Part shown: positions 45,276 through 54,429 of the stretch, one piece after another
Layout: each line of letters starts with the position of its first letter
How positions within the stretch are numbered: position 1 is the stretch's first letter
Source: an uncultured Bacteroidota bacterium
GTDB taxonomy: Bacteria > Bacteroidota > Bacteroidia > Chitinophagales > Chitinophagaceae
Direction: 5' to 3'
Assembly (NCBI GenBank): GCA_903906365.1
Contig: CAIVKC010000047.1
Span: forward strand, 1-64,000
Length of the DNA stretch: 64,000 bases
Program-made: the position numbers and the translations under genes
Notes under the pieces: model-generated
Told to the model about the DNA's origin: nothing
Database searches by the model: none
What the model saw: the letters and a program-made list of their open reading frames with translations, nothing else

Positions 45276-48200
45276 TTACTTGTTATTTTCAAAAATTTCG
45301 CTGACATCAAATGTAACCAGTCCGTCATGATGCTCATGGTCGCCGCAGCTAAGCAGAATCTGGAAACTGGGCTGTGCAGCCATCACCGGCCCCCCGGACT
45401 TTTTCTCGGCCAGCATCTTCTGTACCAGCCTGTTTTTTTCTTCCAGGATATATTTCCGTTTGGCGGCATCCTTGTCCACATCGTAGTATACAACGCCGTC
45501 AACCATGGTGGTCAGCGCCCTGGCATAAATACTCAACGGGTTGTCGCTCCATAGAACCAGGTCCGCATCCTTTCCCACCCGGATACTACCTACCCTGTCA
45601 TCCACATGAAGCGCCTTGGCAGGATTGAGCGTCACCATTTTCAGGGCATCTTCTTCGGCCATGCCTCCGTACTTAACGCTTTTTGCCGCTTCCTGGTTAA
45701 GCCGCCTTGCCTGCTCGGCGTCGTCAGAATTGATACACACGTTCAGACCCACCTTCTGCATGATGGCGGCATTATACGCTATAGCGTCCTGCACTTCCAT
45801 TTTATAGGCCCACCAGTCAGAAAACGTAGAGGCGTTTGCCCCATGTTGCTTCATTTTATCGGCAACCTTGTAACCTTCCAGAATATGGGTGAAGGTGTTA
45901 ACGCGGAAACCGAATTTATCAGCTACCCGCAACAGGGCCGTAATTTCACTTTGAACATAAGAATGACAGGTGATGAATCTTTTATGGTTCAGAATTTCAA
46001 CGAGCGCATCCAGTTCAAGATCCCTCCTGGGTGTAATGGGCTGTGCCCCCTTCTTTCTGTTATTGGCTTCAGCATTCTTCCATTCATTTTCATAGTCCCT
46101 TGCCCTGGTAAAGGCATCCATCAAAACTTCTTCTACTCCCATCCGGGTGTCCGGGAAACGGTTGTTACTGGAGGAGGTTGTCCTTTTGACATTTTCGCCC
46201 AGCGCAAATTTTATGAAAGGATCCCAGTTTCTGAATTTGAGATCTTCATCGCCGAGGCCCCATCGCAGTTTGATGAGCTGGGTCTGACCGCCGATGGTAT
46301 TGGCTGAACCATGCAGGATATGGGAGGAGGTAACACCCCCGCTCAGCTGACGGTAAATATTGATGTCGTCGGGATTCAAGTTATCGCCGATCCGGACCTC
46401 AGAGGTTACCGACTGGCCACCCTCATTGATGGACGCTGCGGCAATATGGGAATGTTCATCGATGATCCCGGCAGTAAGGTGTTTTCCGGTTCCGTCAATG
46501 ACCCTTGCCGTGGCGTCACTGAGACCCTTGCCCAGCTGGGCAATTTTCCCACCCTTCACCAGAACATCGGTTTGCTCAAGTCTTCCTTCATTTTCATTGG
46601 TCCAGACAGTCGCATTTTTTATCAGGATATTTTCCTGTTTGGGGAGTTCCTCCCAGCCATATCCGTCAAAGGGGAATAGAACCTTCCCGGTTCTGGGGGG
46701 GAACTTCCTGCGGGTACTATCCTGGGAATTGGTACCAGCTTTCAGGAAAGTGGCGGTCCAGACAATGGCATTTCCTGCGCTGTCTTCCCCGTTTCCATTC
46801 CAGGAAGATCCGCCTGCCACTCCGCTCAGGCGGCTGGTTGCCCCGCCCCTGGGGCCACCCATACGTCCACCCCTCGGTGCCATGGTGCGGGATGCAGTAT
46901 CACCGCTCCCCGTTGGAAGGCCTTTTTTGGCAACAGGCGCCGAAAAACTGAGTTTAACGATTTTTCCGTCAAAACTGAATTTGGTTGTCATGGTATCTTT
47001 GCCAACTACGCTGGCCGAATTGGAGCCCCGGACCTCCAGGGAATAATTGGATGTCCCGGCTGCGGAACTGATAGCCAGATTATAGGTTCCCCTGATATCA
47101 TTCCATTCTTCTTCTTTAACGCCATATTTCTGCCCCTGCACCCAGTTTTGCAAAATAGCTGTCTTTTCACCAAATATGGGTCCGTTCGTGACCAGGAAAT
47201 TGGCCAGCTTACCGGCTTCCAGGCTCCCCACCTTATCATAGACACCCAGCAGGGTGGCGGGGGTTTTGGTCAGGGCTTCGAATGCCTTTGATTCAGTCAA
47301 TCCATAATCGAAGGCCTTACGCAGATTGGACAGGAATTGTTTAACATCCTTCAGGTCAGCTGAGGAAAGGCAAAAGGGTATGTTTGCCTTTTCGAAAGCA
47401 GCCGGGTTGGAAGGGGCCAGCTCCCAGTGCTTCATGTCTGCCAGTGAAACGAACCGGGCATCATTGGGATCTTCCACATCCTGGGCCTGGGGGAAATTTA
47501 GTGTCAGAATATAGGGAGCCTTGGTGGCAGCGATATCATTGATTCGCTGGTATTCATTGCCCCCGCCCTTTATTATATACTGGACTCCAAACTCATCGCC
47601 TATCCTGTCGGCCCTCAGGTCATTCCATTTATCATTGGCTTCCATGATCTGAGGCAGACCCTGGTTATCCAGCCAGGCCTGCAGGCTGAGATTGACGCCC
47701 TCCCTGGCGGGTCTTGACTTATACCATTGAGCATCCAGGTAGGTCTGCCTGAGCAAAGCGATGACCCCCATGATCGATCCGGGGTAGCTTTGCGTGGAAG
47801 TGCCTTTATTCATGGAATAATGCGCGGCGGCCTTTTCTTTAATGATGACCAGATTTTCCTTTTCGCTGGCCAGCGTGACCAGGACACCAGTACCCCTGGC
47901 AATACCATTTTTTTCATGGGTAAGTACCGTTCCAAACCCGCTTTCCCGAAGCAGCTTTGCCCGGGCATCATCGGTGGTGAAAATCCTGGAGGCATCGGTT
48001 TCGGGTCTGATTGCCTGGTTCCAGTTATAGGCCCCCTTGGTGTTGGAAGTAATCTGCGAGGGGCCCCGAAAATCAAAACCATTACGCTGTCTTTCGGGAA
48101 CGGGTATGCCGTAATCACTGTAAATGTCTATAAAGGAGGGGTAGATATACTTCCCGGAGCAGTCAATGACCACCGCATCCTTTGGCATTTCAATGGAAGT

Positions 48201-48431
48201 GCCAATGGCTATGATCCTGCCTTCCCGAATGACCATGGTGGCTTTGGGAATAGTGGTCTGGCCATCCTTTACGATGGTGGCATTGGTAAGGGCAAAACAG
48301 GAAGCCCTGGGGTCAGCCACTCCGTTGACCGGAAAAGTGACCTGGCCTAGCGCCCCATAAAAAGTGAGGGAAAGAAATCCCAGCAACATGGAAAAAAATT
48401 TTCCAGGCGGGCTCAGTCGTAGAATTCCCAT
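45276..48431 (-). CDS. Long tandem-domain amidohydrolase, copy 1
   Basis: A roughly 1,051-residue exported protein built from two amidohydrolase domains. After the signal peptide (GALGQ) and the conserved VTFPVNGVADPR, the N-terminal domain (about 50-450) has a degraded metal site (SFIDIYSDYGIP instead of HxH). A middle beta domain with a Gly/Arg-rich stretch (GGRMGGPRGG) follows. The C-terminal domain (about 600-1000) keeps all ligands: His660 and His662 in DEHSHIAA, His of ITCHSYVQSE, His of THILEGYKVADKM, and Asp in NSDDAEQARRL. That is the imidazolonepropionase-like metal arrangement. It should hydrolyse a cyclic or linear amide in the periplasm; substrate unknown. ATG 48431 gives the signal peptide; the frame runs on to 48779. 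Confidence 0.88.
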   Translation of the reverse strand: MGILRLSPPGKFFSMLLGFLSLTFYGALGQVTFPVNGVADPRASCFALTNATIVKDGQTTIPKATMVIREGRIIAIGTSIEMPKDAVVIDCSGKYIYPSFIDIYSDYGIPVPERQRNGFDFRGPSQITSNTKGAYNWNQAIRPETDASRIFTTDDARAKLLRESGFGTVLTHEKNGIARGTGVLVTLASEKENLVIIKEKAAAHYSMNKGTSTQSYPGSIMGVIALLRQTYLDAQWYKSRPAREGVNLSLQAWLDNQGLPQIMEANDKWNDLRADRIGDEFGVQYIIKGGGNEYQRINDIAATKAPYILTLNFPQAQDVEDPNDARFVSLADMKHWELAPSNPAAFEKANIPFCLSSADLKDVKQFLSNLRKAFDYGLTESKAFEALTKTPATLLGVYDKVGSLEAGKLANFLVTNGPIFGEKTAILQNWVQGQKYGVKEEEWNDIRGTYNLAISSAAGTSNYSLEVRGSNSASVVGKDTMTTKFSFDGKIVKLSFSAPVAKKGLPTGSGDTASRTMAPRGGRMGGPRGGATSRLSGVAGGSSWNGNGEDSAGNAIVWTATFLKAGTNSQDSTRRKFPPRTGKVLFPFDGYGWEELPKQENILIKNATVWTNENEGRLEQTDVLVKGGKIAQLGKGLSDATARVIDGTGKHLTAGIIDEHSHIAAASINEGGQSVTSEVRIGDNLNPDDINIYRQLSGGVTSSHILHGSANTIGGQTQLIKLRWGLGDEDLKFRNWDPFIKFALGENVKRTTSSSNNRFPDTRMGVEEVLMDAFTRARDYENEWKNAEANNRKKGAQPITPRRDLELDALVEILNHKRFITCHSYVQSEITALLRVADKFGFRVNTFTHILEGYKVADKMKQHGANASTFSDWWAYKMEVQDAIAYNAAIMQKVGLNVCINSDDAEQARRLNQEAAKSVKYGGMAEEDALKMVTLNPAKALHVDDRVGSIRVGKDADLVLWSDNPLSIYARALTTMVDGVVYYDVDKDAAKRKYILEEKNRLVQKMLAEKKSGGPVMAAQPSFQILLSCGDHEHHDGLVTFDVSEIFENNK

Positions 48432-48594
48432 GTGTAGTAGTTTTAGTTGGTGAATGTGAATACATCCGAATTTAGGCAAATATGAGTATTGCCCCTGCTT
48501 ATTTTTATCAGCGGTAATTTCATTTTGTTGAAAATCTGTTTGGGCCCTTATGGCCCCTATTTGAGCAGTCTTGGCGGGGGAAGGCAGTAAAAAA

Positions 48595-48625
48595 CCCCGT
48601 CGGCCGCCTGGGGCAGCTGACGGGG
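48595..48625 (-). terminator. Terminator of the upstream amidohydrolase unit
   Basis: CCCCGTC (48595-48601) pairs with GACGGGG (48619-48625), with additional pairs inside. On the minus strand the stem is followed by TTTTTACT. It lies 27 bases after the short copy 2 stop codon, so the two units are separately transcribed. Confidence 0.78.
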
Positions 48626-48651
48626 CCGGAATAAGCCTGATTGGCCAATCA

Positions 48652-49923
48652 TTAGTTCTTAAGCCCGAATTTCCCGATGTACTTGTTATAGAGTTGTTTT
48701 TGCTTGTTATCCAGATCAATCTGGCGTCCCTGGATAAATGCCAGGCTGACAAGGCTGGTCCTGATATCCAGTACATCACCTTCGCTTACAATGATATTGG
48801 CATCCTTTCCTTTTTCAAGGGAGCCTGTGCGATTGTCAATACCCAGGATTTTGGCGGCATTGAGGGTAATGGCCTGCAGGGCCTGCTCCCTGGTAAGTCC
48901 GTAGGCGGAGGCCACCCCGGCATTGAATGCCAGGTTTCGGTAACGGCTGCTTTCATTGGCATCGGAAATGCAAAACATAACCCCTGCCTGCTGAAGAAGA
49001 AAAGGGGCCTTATAAATGATGTCCACGTCATCATCCTGCATGGCAGGGAGGGTGAAGACCTGCCGGAGTACGACCGAGATATTGTATTTTTTCAGGTAAT
49101 CGGTGATTTTCCAGCTGTCGATTCCCCCTACTATGACGGTGCGGAAACCAAATTCCCTGGCAAAACTGACAGCCACCATCATTTCCTTCACCAGGTCGCA
49201 ATGCACAAAAAAAGTCTGCTCCCCTGAAAAAAGTTTCCTGACCGATTCAAATTTGAGGTTGGTCTGTTCATGCCTGGTTTCGTGCATGTAGGCCTTTGCC
49301 TGCCTGAAAAAAGTCCTAACCCCCTCTATCTGATCCATGGCATCCTTTACAGGGTCTCCTTCAGTAGAAAACCTGACCAGGTTGGGCATATTGAAATGGA
49401 TCCCGCCATCCAGCCGGTAAACCGCGTCCTCCCAATTCCAGGCATCCAGTTGCATCACAGAAGACGATCCACTGATAATGCCACCCTGCGGGATGACATT
49501 GGCAAGAAGAATTCCGTTGCTGCGCACATTATAAATGATTTTCGAATCCGCATTATAGGCAATGGCAGCACGGATATTGGGGTTGATGTCACCAAGTTCG
49601 GCTTCATCGGAGGTAGCGCGGACCGCGCTGATTTCATTGAGTCCCAAAATGGAGGCGGCAGATATCAGACCCGGGTAGATGTGCTTTCCGGAACAGTCTA
49701 TCTCCGTGAGTTTGGTTGGCCCTGCATATTTTCCGACTTCGGTAATCTTTCCATTTGAAAAAACCACAAGCCCGTCAGGAATCATTTCGCCATTGCCTGT
49801 ATGTACAGTGCCGTGAACGAGTGCAATATCGCCCGACTGGGGACGGGAAGGAGATATGTTTTCCTGGGCGCATAACCGGTAGACCGACAGGCTGAGTAAA
49901 AATATCAATAATGTACTTTTCAT
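48652..49923 (-). CDS. Short amidohydrolase-like protein, copy 2 (HxH lost)
   Basis: A 423-residue exported protein, plainly homologous along its whole length to the short gene at 43950-45263: shared stretches include QLDAWNWEDA, FFRQAKAYMHE/VYINE and YGLTREQALQAITLN. The signal peptide ends in RLCAQ. The metal motif is absent here too: the strand after KHIYPGLI reads SAASILGL. The His of FVHCDLVKEMM survives, while the VIVGGIDSWKI segment has replaced the second His. Like its paralog it is probably a non-catalytic partner. It starts 54 bases after the long copy 2 gene, on the same strand. Confidence 0.87.
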   Translation of the reverse strand: MKSTLLIFLLSLSVYRLCAQENISPSRPQSGDIALVHGTVHTGNGEMIPDGLVVFSNGKITEVGKYAGPTKLTEIDCSGKHIYPGLISAASILGLNEISAVRATSDEAELGDINPNIRAAIAYNADSKIIYNVRSNGILLANVIPQGGIISGSSSVMQLDAWNWEDAVYRLDGGIHFNMPNLVRFSTEGDPVKDAMDQIEGVRTFFRQAKAYMHETRHEQTNLKFESVRKLFSGEQTFFVHCDLVKEMMVAVSFAREFGFRTVIVGGIDSWKITDYLKKYNISVVLRQVFTLPAMQDDDVDIIYKAPFLLQQAGVMFCISDANESSRYRNLAFNAGVASAYGLTREQALQAITLNAAKILGIDNRTGSLEKGKDANIIVSEGDVLDIRTSLVSLAFIQGRQIDLDNKQKQLYNKYIGKFGLKN

Positions 49924-49977
49924 ATAAATAAAATTGTCACGTTAATTAAAAGATATCCATGGGGGTGACCGCTATGT

Positions 49978-52900
49978 CTAGTTTCGCGTTTCATTTCCAA
50001 GCTCCCATATACTGTTTTTTACATGCCGGTCCGTTTCACATTCGTTGATCATATCAAAGGAAACCACCGCCGGGGTTGTTTTAACACCTTCCTTTTTGGC
50101 AGAAATCATCTTCTGGACCAGCCGGTTCCTTTCAGCAGCGATCTGGCGGCGGAGCTTCAGGTCCCTTTCATTGTCAAAATAAATAATACCATCCACCAGG
50201 GTTTTCTCGGGCTTGGCATATACACTCAGCGGATGGTCACTCCACAGGACCAGGTCTGCATCCTTACCTATCCTGATACTACCTACCCGGTCTGCTACAT
50301 GGAGCATGATGGCAGGATTGAGGGTACACATTTTCAAGGCTTCCGTTTCAGAGACATTGCCGTATTTGACGCTCTTGGCAGCCTCCTGGTTAAGATGGCG
50401 GGCCTGCTCGGCATCATCACTGTTGATGGCAACCGTCAATCCTTCTTTCTGCATGATGGCTGCATTGTATGCAATTGCGTCTATTACCTCCATCTTGTAA
50501 TTATACCAGTCGCTGAATGTGGATGCGGCTGCTCCATGCGCTTTCATCTTATCGGCCACTTTATAGCCCTCCAGGATATGGGTGAAGGTATTTACCCTGA
50601 ACCCGAAGCTGTCAGCCACGTGCATGAGCATATTGATTTCACTCTGCACATAGGAATGACAGGTGATAAAGCGTTTGTGGTTCAAAATCTCAGCGAGGGT
50701 TTCCAGTTCCAGGTCCTTTCGCCTGGCAGGGCCTTCCTTCATATAATCCCTGGCCCGGGTAAATGCATCCACCAATACCTGCTCGACACCCATCCGGCTG
50801 TCTGGAAAGCGGTTGTTGGAATTTCCAAAGGAACGTTTTACATTCTCTCCAAGGGCAAATTTTATAAAGGGATCCCAGTTGGCAAATTTCATTTCCTCGG
50901 CACTGCGGCCCCAGCGCAGTTTGATAAGCTGGGTCTGCCCGCCGATGGTGTTACAACTGCCATGCAGCACATGGGCCCCTGTTACGCCTCCTGCGAGCTG
51001 CCGGTAAATCTGAATATCCTCCGGGTCAATGACATCGGCGATCCGCACTTCTGCCGTGACAGACTGAGAACACTCATTGATGCTGCCCGTTGCCGCGATA
51101 TGGGAGTGCTCGTCAATAATGCCTGCAGTAAGATGTTTCCCCGTTCCGTCAATGACTTTTGCATTGCCCGCAGATAGGTTTTTACCTATAGAGGCAATCT
51201 TGCCATTTTTCAAATAAACATCCGTATTTTCCAGCTTTCCTTCCTTTTCATTGGTCCAAACGGTGGTATTCCTGATCAGAATATCCTGCTGTCCTTCAGG
51301 CCCTTCATAACCAAACCCGTTGAAGGGATAAGGAATGGACCTGTTTATATCCTTTATACTTTCCGCCTTTTTAACTGTAGTATCCGGTTTTTCCACGAAA
51401 GGGGAAGATTGTTGCATATTCCAGCTGACTGGCTCGCCATCTGCATTGTAACCATTACCCACCCAGAATTTATCTTCCACCAGGCCGCTGAGGCTATTGA
51501 GCCTGGAACTATCGCCTTTCAAACTCCAGGTCAGCTTGACCATTTTAGCTGAAAGACTCAGTGCGACAGGTGTTTTCAGGGTGTCAGCTCCTGGCTGAAG
51601 GGTAGCCGCAGGCTTATCGGGAGTGCCTTTGATTTCTACGGTATATTCACGGTTCTTATCGTTTATTTTTACAGTCAATTTATAATTTCCCCGCAGATCC
51701 TTCCATCCGTTTTCTGTAATTATATATTTTTTACCCTGTATCCAGTTTTCAAAAAACACTGTTTTTTCTTCAAATACGGGTCCGTTGGTAATTACGAAAT
51801 TGGCGAGCTTTCCCGGATCCAGGCTTCCCACCAGATCATACACACCGATCAGGGTGGCTGGCATCCTGGTCAGTGCATCCAAAGCCCTGGCGCTGCTCAG
51901 GCCGCTTTCCATGGCCTTGCGTACATTGGCCATAAATTCGGCGGGTGATTTCAAACCTGCCGCAGTGAGGGCAAACGGGATTTGGGCCTTTTCAAACATA
52001 GCCGGCTGAAGGGGCGCCATCTCCCAGTGTTTCATGACACCGAGCGCTACCAAACGCGCATCATTGGCATCCTCGACATCCACTGCGAGCGGGAAATTGA
52101 GGGGCAGGATAAAGGAAGCATGGGTTGCTTTCATCTCATCGAGGCGCTGGTATTCGTTTCCCCCGGCCTTTATTATATATTGGGCGCCAAATTCAGCACC
52201 GATCTTCAGGGCACGCAGATCATTCCATTTATCATTGGCTTCAAAGATCTGGGGGAGGGCCTGGCTTTCGTTCCATGCCTGCAGGCTGAGGTTGATACCT
52301 TCTGAGGCGGGCCTGTTCTTATACCACTGGGCATCCAGGTAGGTTTGCCTAAGCAGTGCTATTTCCCCCATCAGGGAATTGGGATAATCCTGCGTGGAAA
52401 TGCCTTTATTAAAAGAATAAAAGGCGGCAGCCCGTTCCTTCAACATGACCAGATTCTCTTTATCGCTGCCCAGGGTTACCAAGGTACCCGTACCACGGGA
52501 TATCCCGTCCTGCTGGTGTGAAAGGACAGTGCCGAATCCCGCTGAACGCAGGTCTTTAGCCTTGTCATTATTGGTTGTAAACAGTCTGGAAGCATCCGTT
52601 TCCGGCTTGATGGCCTGGTTCCACCCATAAGCGCCCTTGGTGTTGCTTGTGTTCTGGTACCGGAAGAAGTCCCCCCTGTTTTGTCCGGGGGTTACCGGCG
52701 CAATGCCGTAATCACTGAAAAGGTCTATAAAGGAAGGATAAATGAATTTTCCGCTGCAATCTATTTCAACCGCATCAGCCGGAACCGCCAGCTGGGTGCC
52801 CAGTGCCACTACTTTGCCTTTTCGGGTGATCATGGTGGCATTTTGAAGGGTTGTCTTTGCATCTTTCACGATAGTAGCATGTGTAAATGCATAATAATCA

Positions 52901-53022
52901 GAGCGTGGGTCTGCAACCCCGTTAACCGGAAAGGTGGCTTGCGCAAAAACAAGCCTGCCGGGCACAAGCAATACCGCCAGGAAAAGCAGTTTCTGGGCAA
53001 TCAGCCATTTTAATATCCTCAT
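49978..53022 (-). CDS. Long tandem-domain amidohydrolase, copy 2
   Basis: A 1,014-residue paralog of the protein at 45276-48431 with the same order: signal peptide (GRLVFAQ), the identical start TFPVNGVADPR, degraded N-terminal amidohydrolase domain (SFIDLFSDYGIA in the HxH position), middle beta domain, and an intact C-terminal domain with His639 and His641 in DEHSHIAATG, ITCHSYVQSE, THILEGYKVADKM and NSDDAEQARHLN. It lacks the Gly/Arg-rich linker of copy 1 and is shorter there. Start ATG 53022 is chosen for the signal peptide; the open frame runs to 53112. It is divergent from deoC. Confidence 0.88.
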   Translation of the reverse strand: MRILKWLIAQKLLFLAVLLVPGRLVFAQATFPVNGVADPRSDYYAFTHATIVKDAKTTLQNATMITRKGKVVALGTQLAVPADAVEIDCSGKFIYPSFIDLFSDYGIAPVTPGQNRGDFFRYQNTSNTKGAYGWNQAIKPETDASRLFTTNNDKAKDLRSAGFGTVLSHQQDGISRGTGTLVTLGSDKENLVMLKERAAAFYSFNKGISTQDYPNSLMGEIALLRQTYLDAQWYKNRPASEGINLSLQAWNESQALPQIFEANDKWNDLRALKIGAEFGAQYIIKAGGNEYQRLDEMKATHASFILPLNFPLAVDVEDANDARLVALGVMKHWEMAPLQPAMFEKAQIPFALTAAGLKSPAEFMANVRKAMESGLSSARALDALTRMPATLIGVYDLVGSLDPGKLANFVITNGPVFEEKTVFFENWIQGKKYIITENGWKDLRGNYKLTVKINDKNREYTVEIKGTPDKPAATLQPGADTLKTPVALSLSAKMVKLTWSLKGDSSRLNSLSGLVEDKFWVGNGYNADGEPVSWNMQQSSPFVEKPDTTVKKAESIKDINRSIPYPFNGFGYEGPEGQQDILIRNTTVWTNEKEGKLENTDVYLKNGKIASIGKNLSAGNAKVIDGTGKHLTAGIIDEHSHIAATGSINECSQSVTAEVRIADVIDPEDIQIYRQLAGGVTGAHVLHGSCNTIGGQTQLIKLRWGRSAEEMKFANWDPFIKFALGENVKRSFGNSNNRFPDSRMGVEQVLVDAFTRARDYMKEGPARRKDLELETLAEILNHKRFITCHSYVQSEINMLMHVADSFGFRVNTFTHILEGYKVADKMKAHGAAASTFSDWYNYKMEVIDAIAYNAAIMQKEGLTVAINSDDAEQARHLNQEAAKSVKYGNVSETEALKMCTLNPAIMLHVADRVGSIRIGKDADLVLWSDHPLSVYAKPEKTLVDGIIYFDNERDLKLRRQIAAERNRLVQKMISAKKEGVKTTPAVVSFDMINECETDRHVKNSIWELGNETRN

Positions 53023-53174
53023 ATTGTTAGGTTTTGTATGCGCAAATGAACACTTTATATGCCATAAATAGCAAAAAGGGCCTACTAATTTTATGAGTGG
53101 GAACAATCTCATTGCGCTCAGATGGGATGCGACCTGCTGTTAGCCAAAAAGCGTTAATTTCAGGAATCCAAACT

Positions 53175-53864
53175 ATGTATATCGGACCCATGGATATCAG
53201 TTCCTATATAGATCATACCCTGCTCAAACCGGAAACCACGGCAGCCCAGATAGAGGTTCTTTGTCAGGAGGCCATCGGGCACCATTTTGCGGCTGTCTGT
53301 CTGCCGCCGCCCTTTGTAAGGGCAGCCAGGGGGCTTACCCGTAATACGCCGGTAAGGGTAGCAACGGTCATTGGTTTTCCCTTTGGTTACTCCGCGGTGG
53401 AAGCCAAGGTCGCTGAAATCGTGCTGGCCCTGGTTGACGGGGCCGATGAACTCGATATGGTCATCAATATTACGGCACTCAAAAATAATGACTGGCAATA
53501 CCTGGCCGGTGAAATCGGCACGATCCTGCCCATTGTCCGCAACAGCAACAAGGTCCTGAAAGTCATCATCGAAAGCGGCATACTTACCCGTCAGGAAATC
53601 ATTCAATGCTGCCAGTTGTATGGTATGGCAGGTGTCGATTACCTAAAGACCTCTACCGGTTTTGCCCAACAGGGTGCCACCCTGGAGGCAGTCACCCTGA
53701 TGCGGGAGCATCTGCCCGCATCGGTAAAGATCAAGGCTTCGGGCGGCATAAGAACCTATGATTTCGCCATACAGCTGATCGGCGCGGGCGCCGACAGGCT
53801 GGGATGCAGTGCAGGGGTTGCCATATTAAAAGGTCAGCCGCCTGAACATAAAAATGACTACTGA
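53175..53864 (+). CDS. deoC: Deoxyribose-phosphate aldolase
   Basis: DeoC cleaves 2-deoxyribose-5-phosphate to acetaldehyde and glyceraldehyde-3-phosphate in nucleoside catabolism. The 229-residue TIM barrel opens with DISSYIDHTLLKPE. The Schiff-base Lys is Lys158 in DYLKTSTGF, with the second Lys187 in VKIKASGGIRT; the region DGADELDMVIN holds the proton-relay Asp. The start may be 53175 or 53190, both giving family-like N-termini; the open frame runs back to a GTG at 53097. A SPOR protein gene follows 73 bases later. Confidence 0.94.
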   Translation: MYIGPMDISSYIDHTLLKPETTAAQIEVLCQEAIGHHFAAVCLPPPFVRAARGLTRNTPVRVATVIGFPFGYSAVEAKVAEIVLALVDGADELDMVINITALKNNDWQYLAGEIGTILPIVRNSNKVLKVIIESGILTRQEIIQCCQLYGMAGVDYLKTSTGFAQQGATLEAVTLMREHLPASVKIKASGGIRTYDFAIQLIGAGADRLGCSAGVAILKGQPPEHKNDY

Positions 53865-53895
53865 AAGGTAAAGGGGTCGGCTCGGAATTGTTGAT

Positions 53896-53903
53896 TAACT
53901 TTG
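53896..53903 (+). promoter_or_regulatory. -7 element TAACTTTG before the SPOR gene
   Basis: TAACTTTG matches TAnnTTTG, 34 bases before the ATG at 53938. It suggests that the SPOR gene is transcribed apart from deoC. No TTG at the ideal upstream distance. Confidence 0.55.
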
Positions 53904-53937
53904 ATGAAATAAAGGGTAAAAAAACAACCTATAGATC

Positions 53938-54372
53938 ATGAAAAACTGGGTATTCGTTTTGGCATTGTTGGTTACCAAAGGGGTGATGGCACAGGCTGAC
54001 TCGGGGAAAGTGGCAGTCCTCAAAGACCCGAGAATGGAAGTGCTGATCAAAAAGCAGATTCAGATCAATGAAGAAACGACCCGTGACAGCCGCCGCAGCA
54101 TACCAGGATACCGGATTCAGGTAATTAACTCCAATAACAGGGATAAGGTCTTTTCATTAAAATCCAAGATTTATCAGCAATACCCCGAATTGAAATTGTA
54201 CCTGATGTACCAACCCCCGAACTACCGACTCAAGGCGGGTAATTTCAGGACACCCGAAGATGCGGATGTATACCTGAAAAAACTATCCTCCCTTTTTCCT
54301 TCAGGCATGTATGTGATTCATGATATGATTGAGGTGAAACCGGACAAATCCAGGGAGGATGAAAATAATTAG
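53938..54372 (+). CDS. SPOR-domain envelope protein
   Basis: A 144-residue exported protein with a signal peptide (MKNWVFVLALLVTKGVMAQ) and a C-terminal SPOR-like domain: GYRIQVINSNNRDKVFSLKSK, then YPELKLYLMYQPPNYRLKAG and FRTPEDADVYLKKLSSLFP. SPOR domains bind denuded peptidoglycan at division sites and in cell-wall remodelling. The protein has no transmembrane anchor after the signal peptide, so it is free in the periplasm. It precedes the M20 amidohydrolase by 57 bases. Confidence 0.87.
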   Translation: MKNWVFVLALLVTKGVMAQADSGKVAVLKDPRMEVLIKKQIQINEETTRDSRRSIPGYRIQVINSNNRDKVFSLKSKIYQQYPELKLYLMYQPPNYRLKAGNFRTPEDADVYLKKLSSLFPSGMYVIHDMIEVKPDKSREDENN

Positions 54373-54429
54373 ACTTAGCCGATAACAGCCGACAGGAATT
54401 TTGGAAATGGATTATTTTGAGTAATTACT

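Larger units (their letters stand above)
43950..53022 (-). repeat. Tandem duplication of a two-gene amidohydrolase unit
   Basis: Two adjacent copies of a unit consisting of one long and one short amidohydrolase gene lie head-to-tail on the minus strand (49978-53022 with 48652-49923, and 45276-48431 with 43950-45263). Each is closed by its own terminator. Protein similarity runs over the full length of both genes, but the copies are well diverged, so the duplication is old. Confidence 0.85.
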
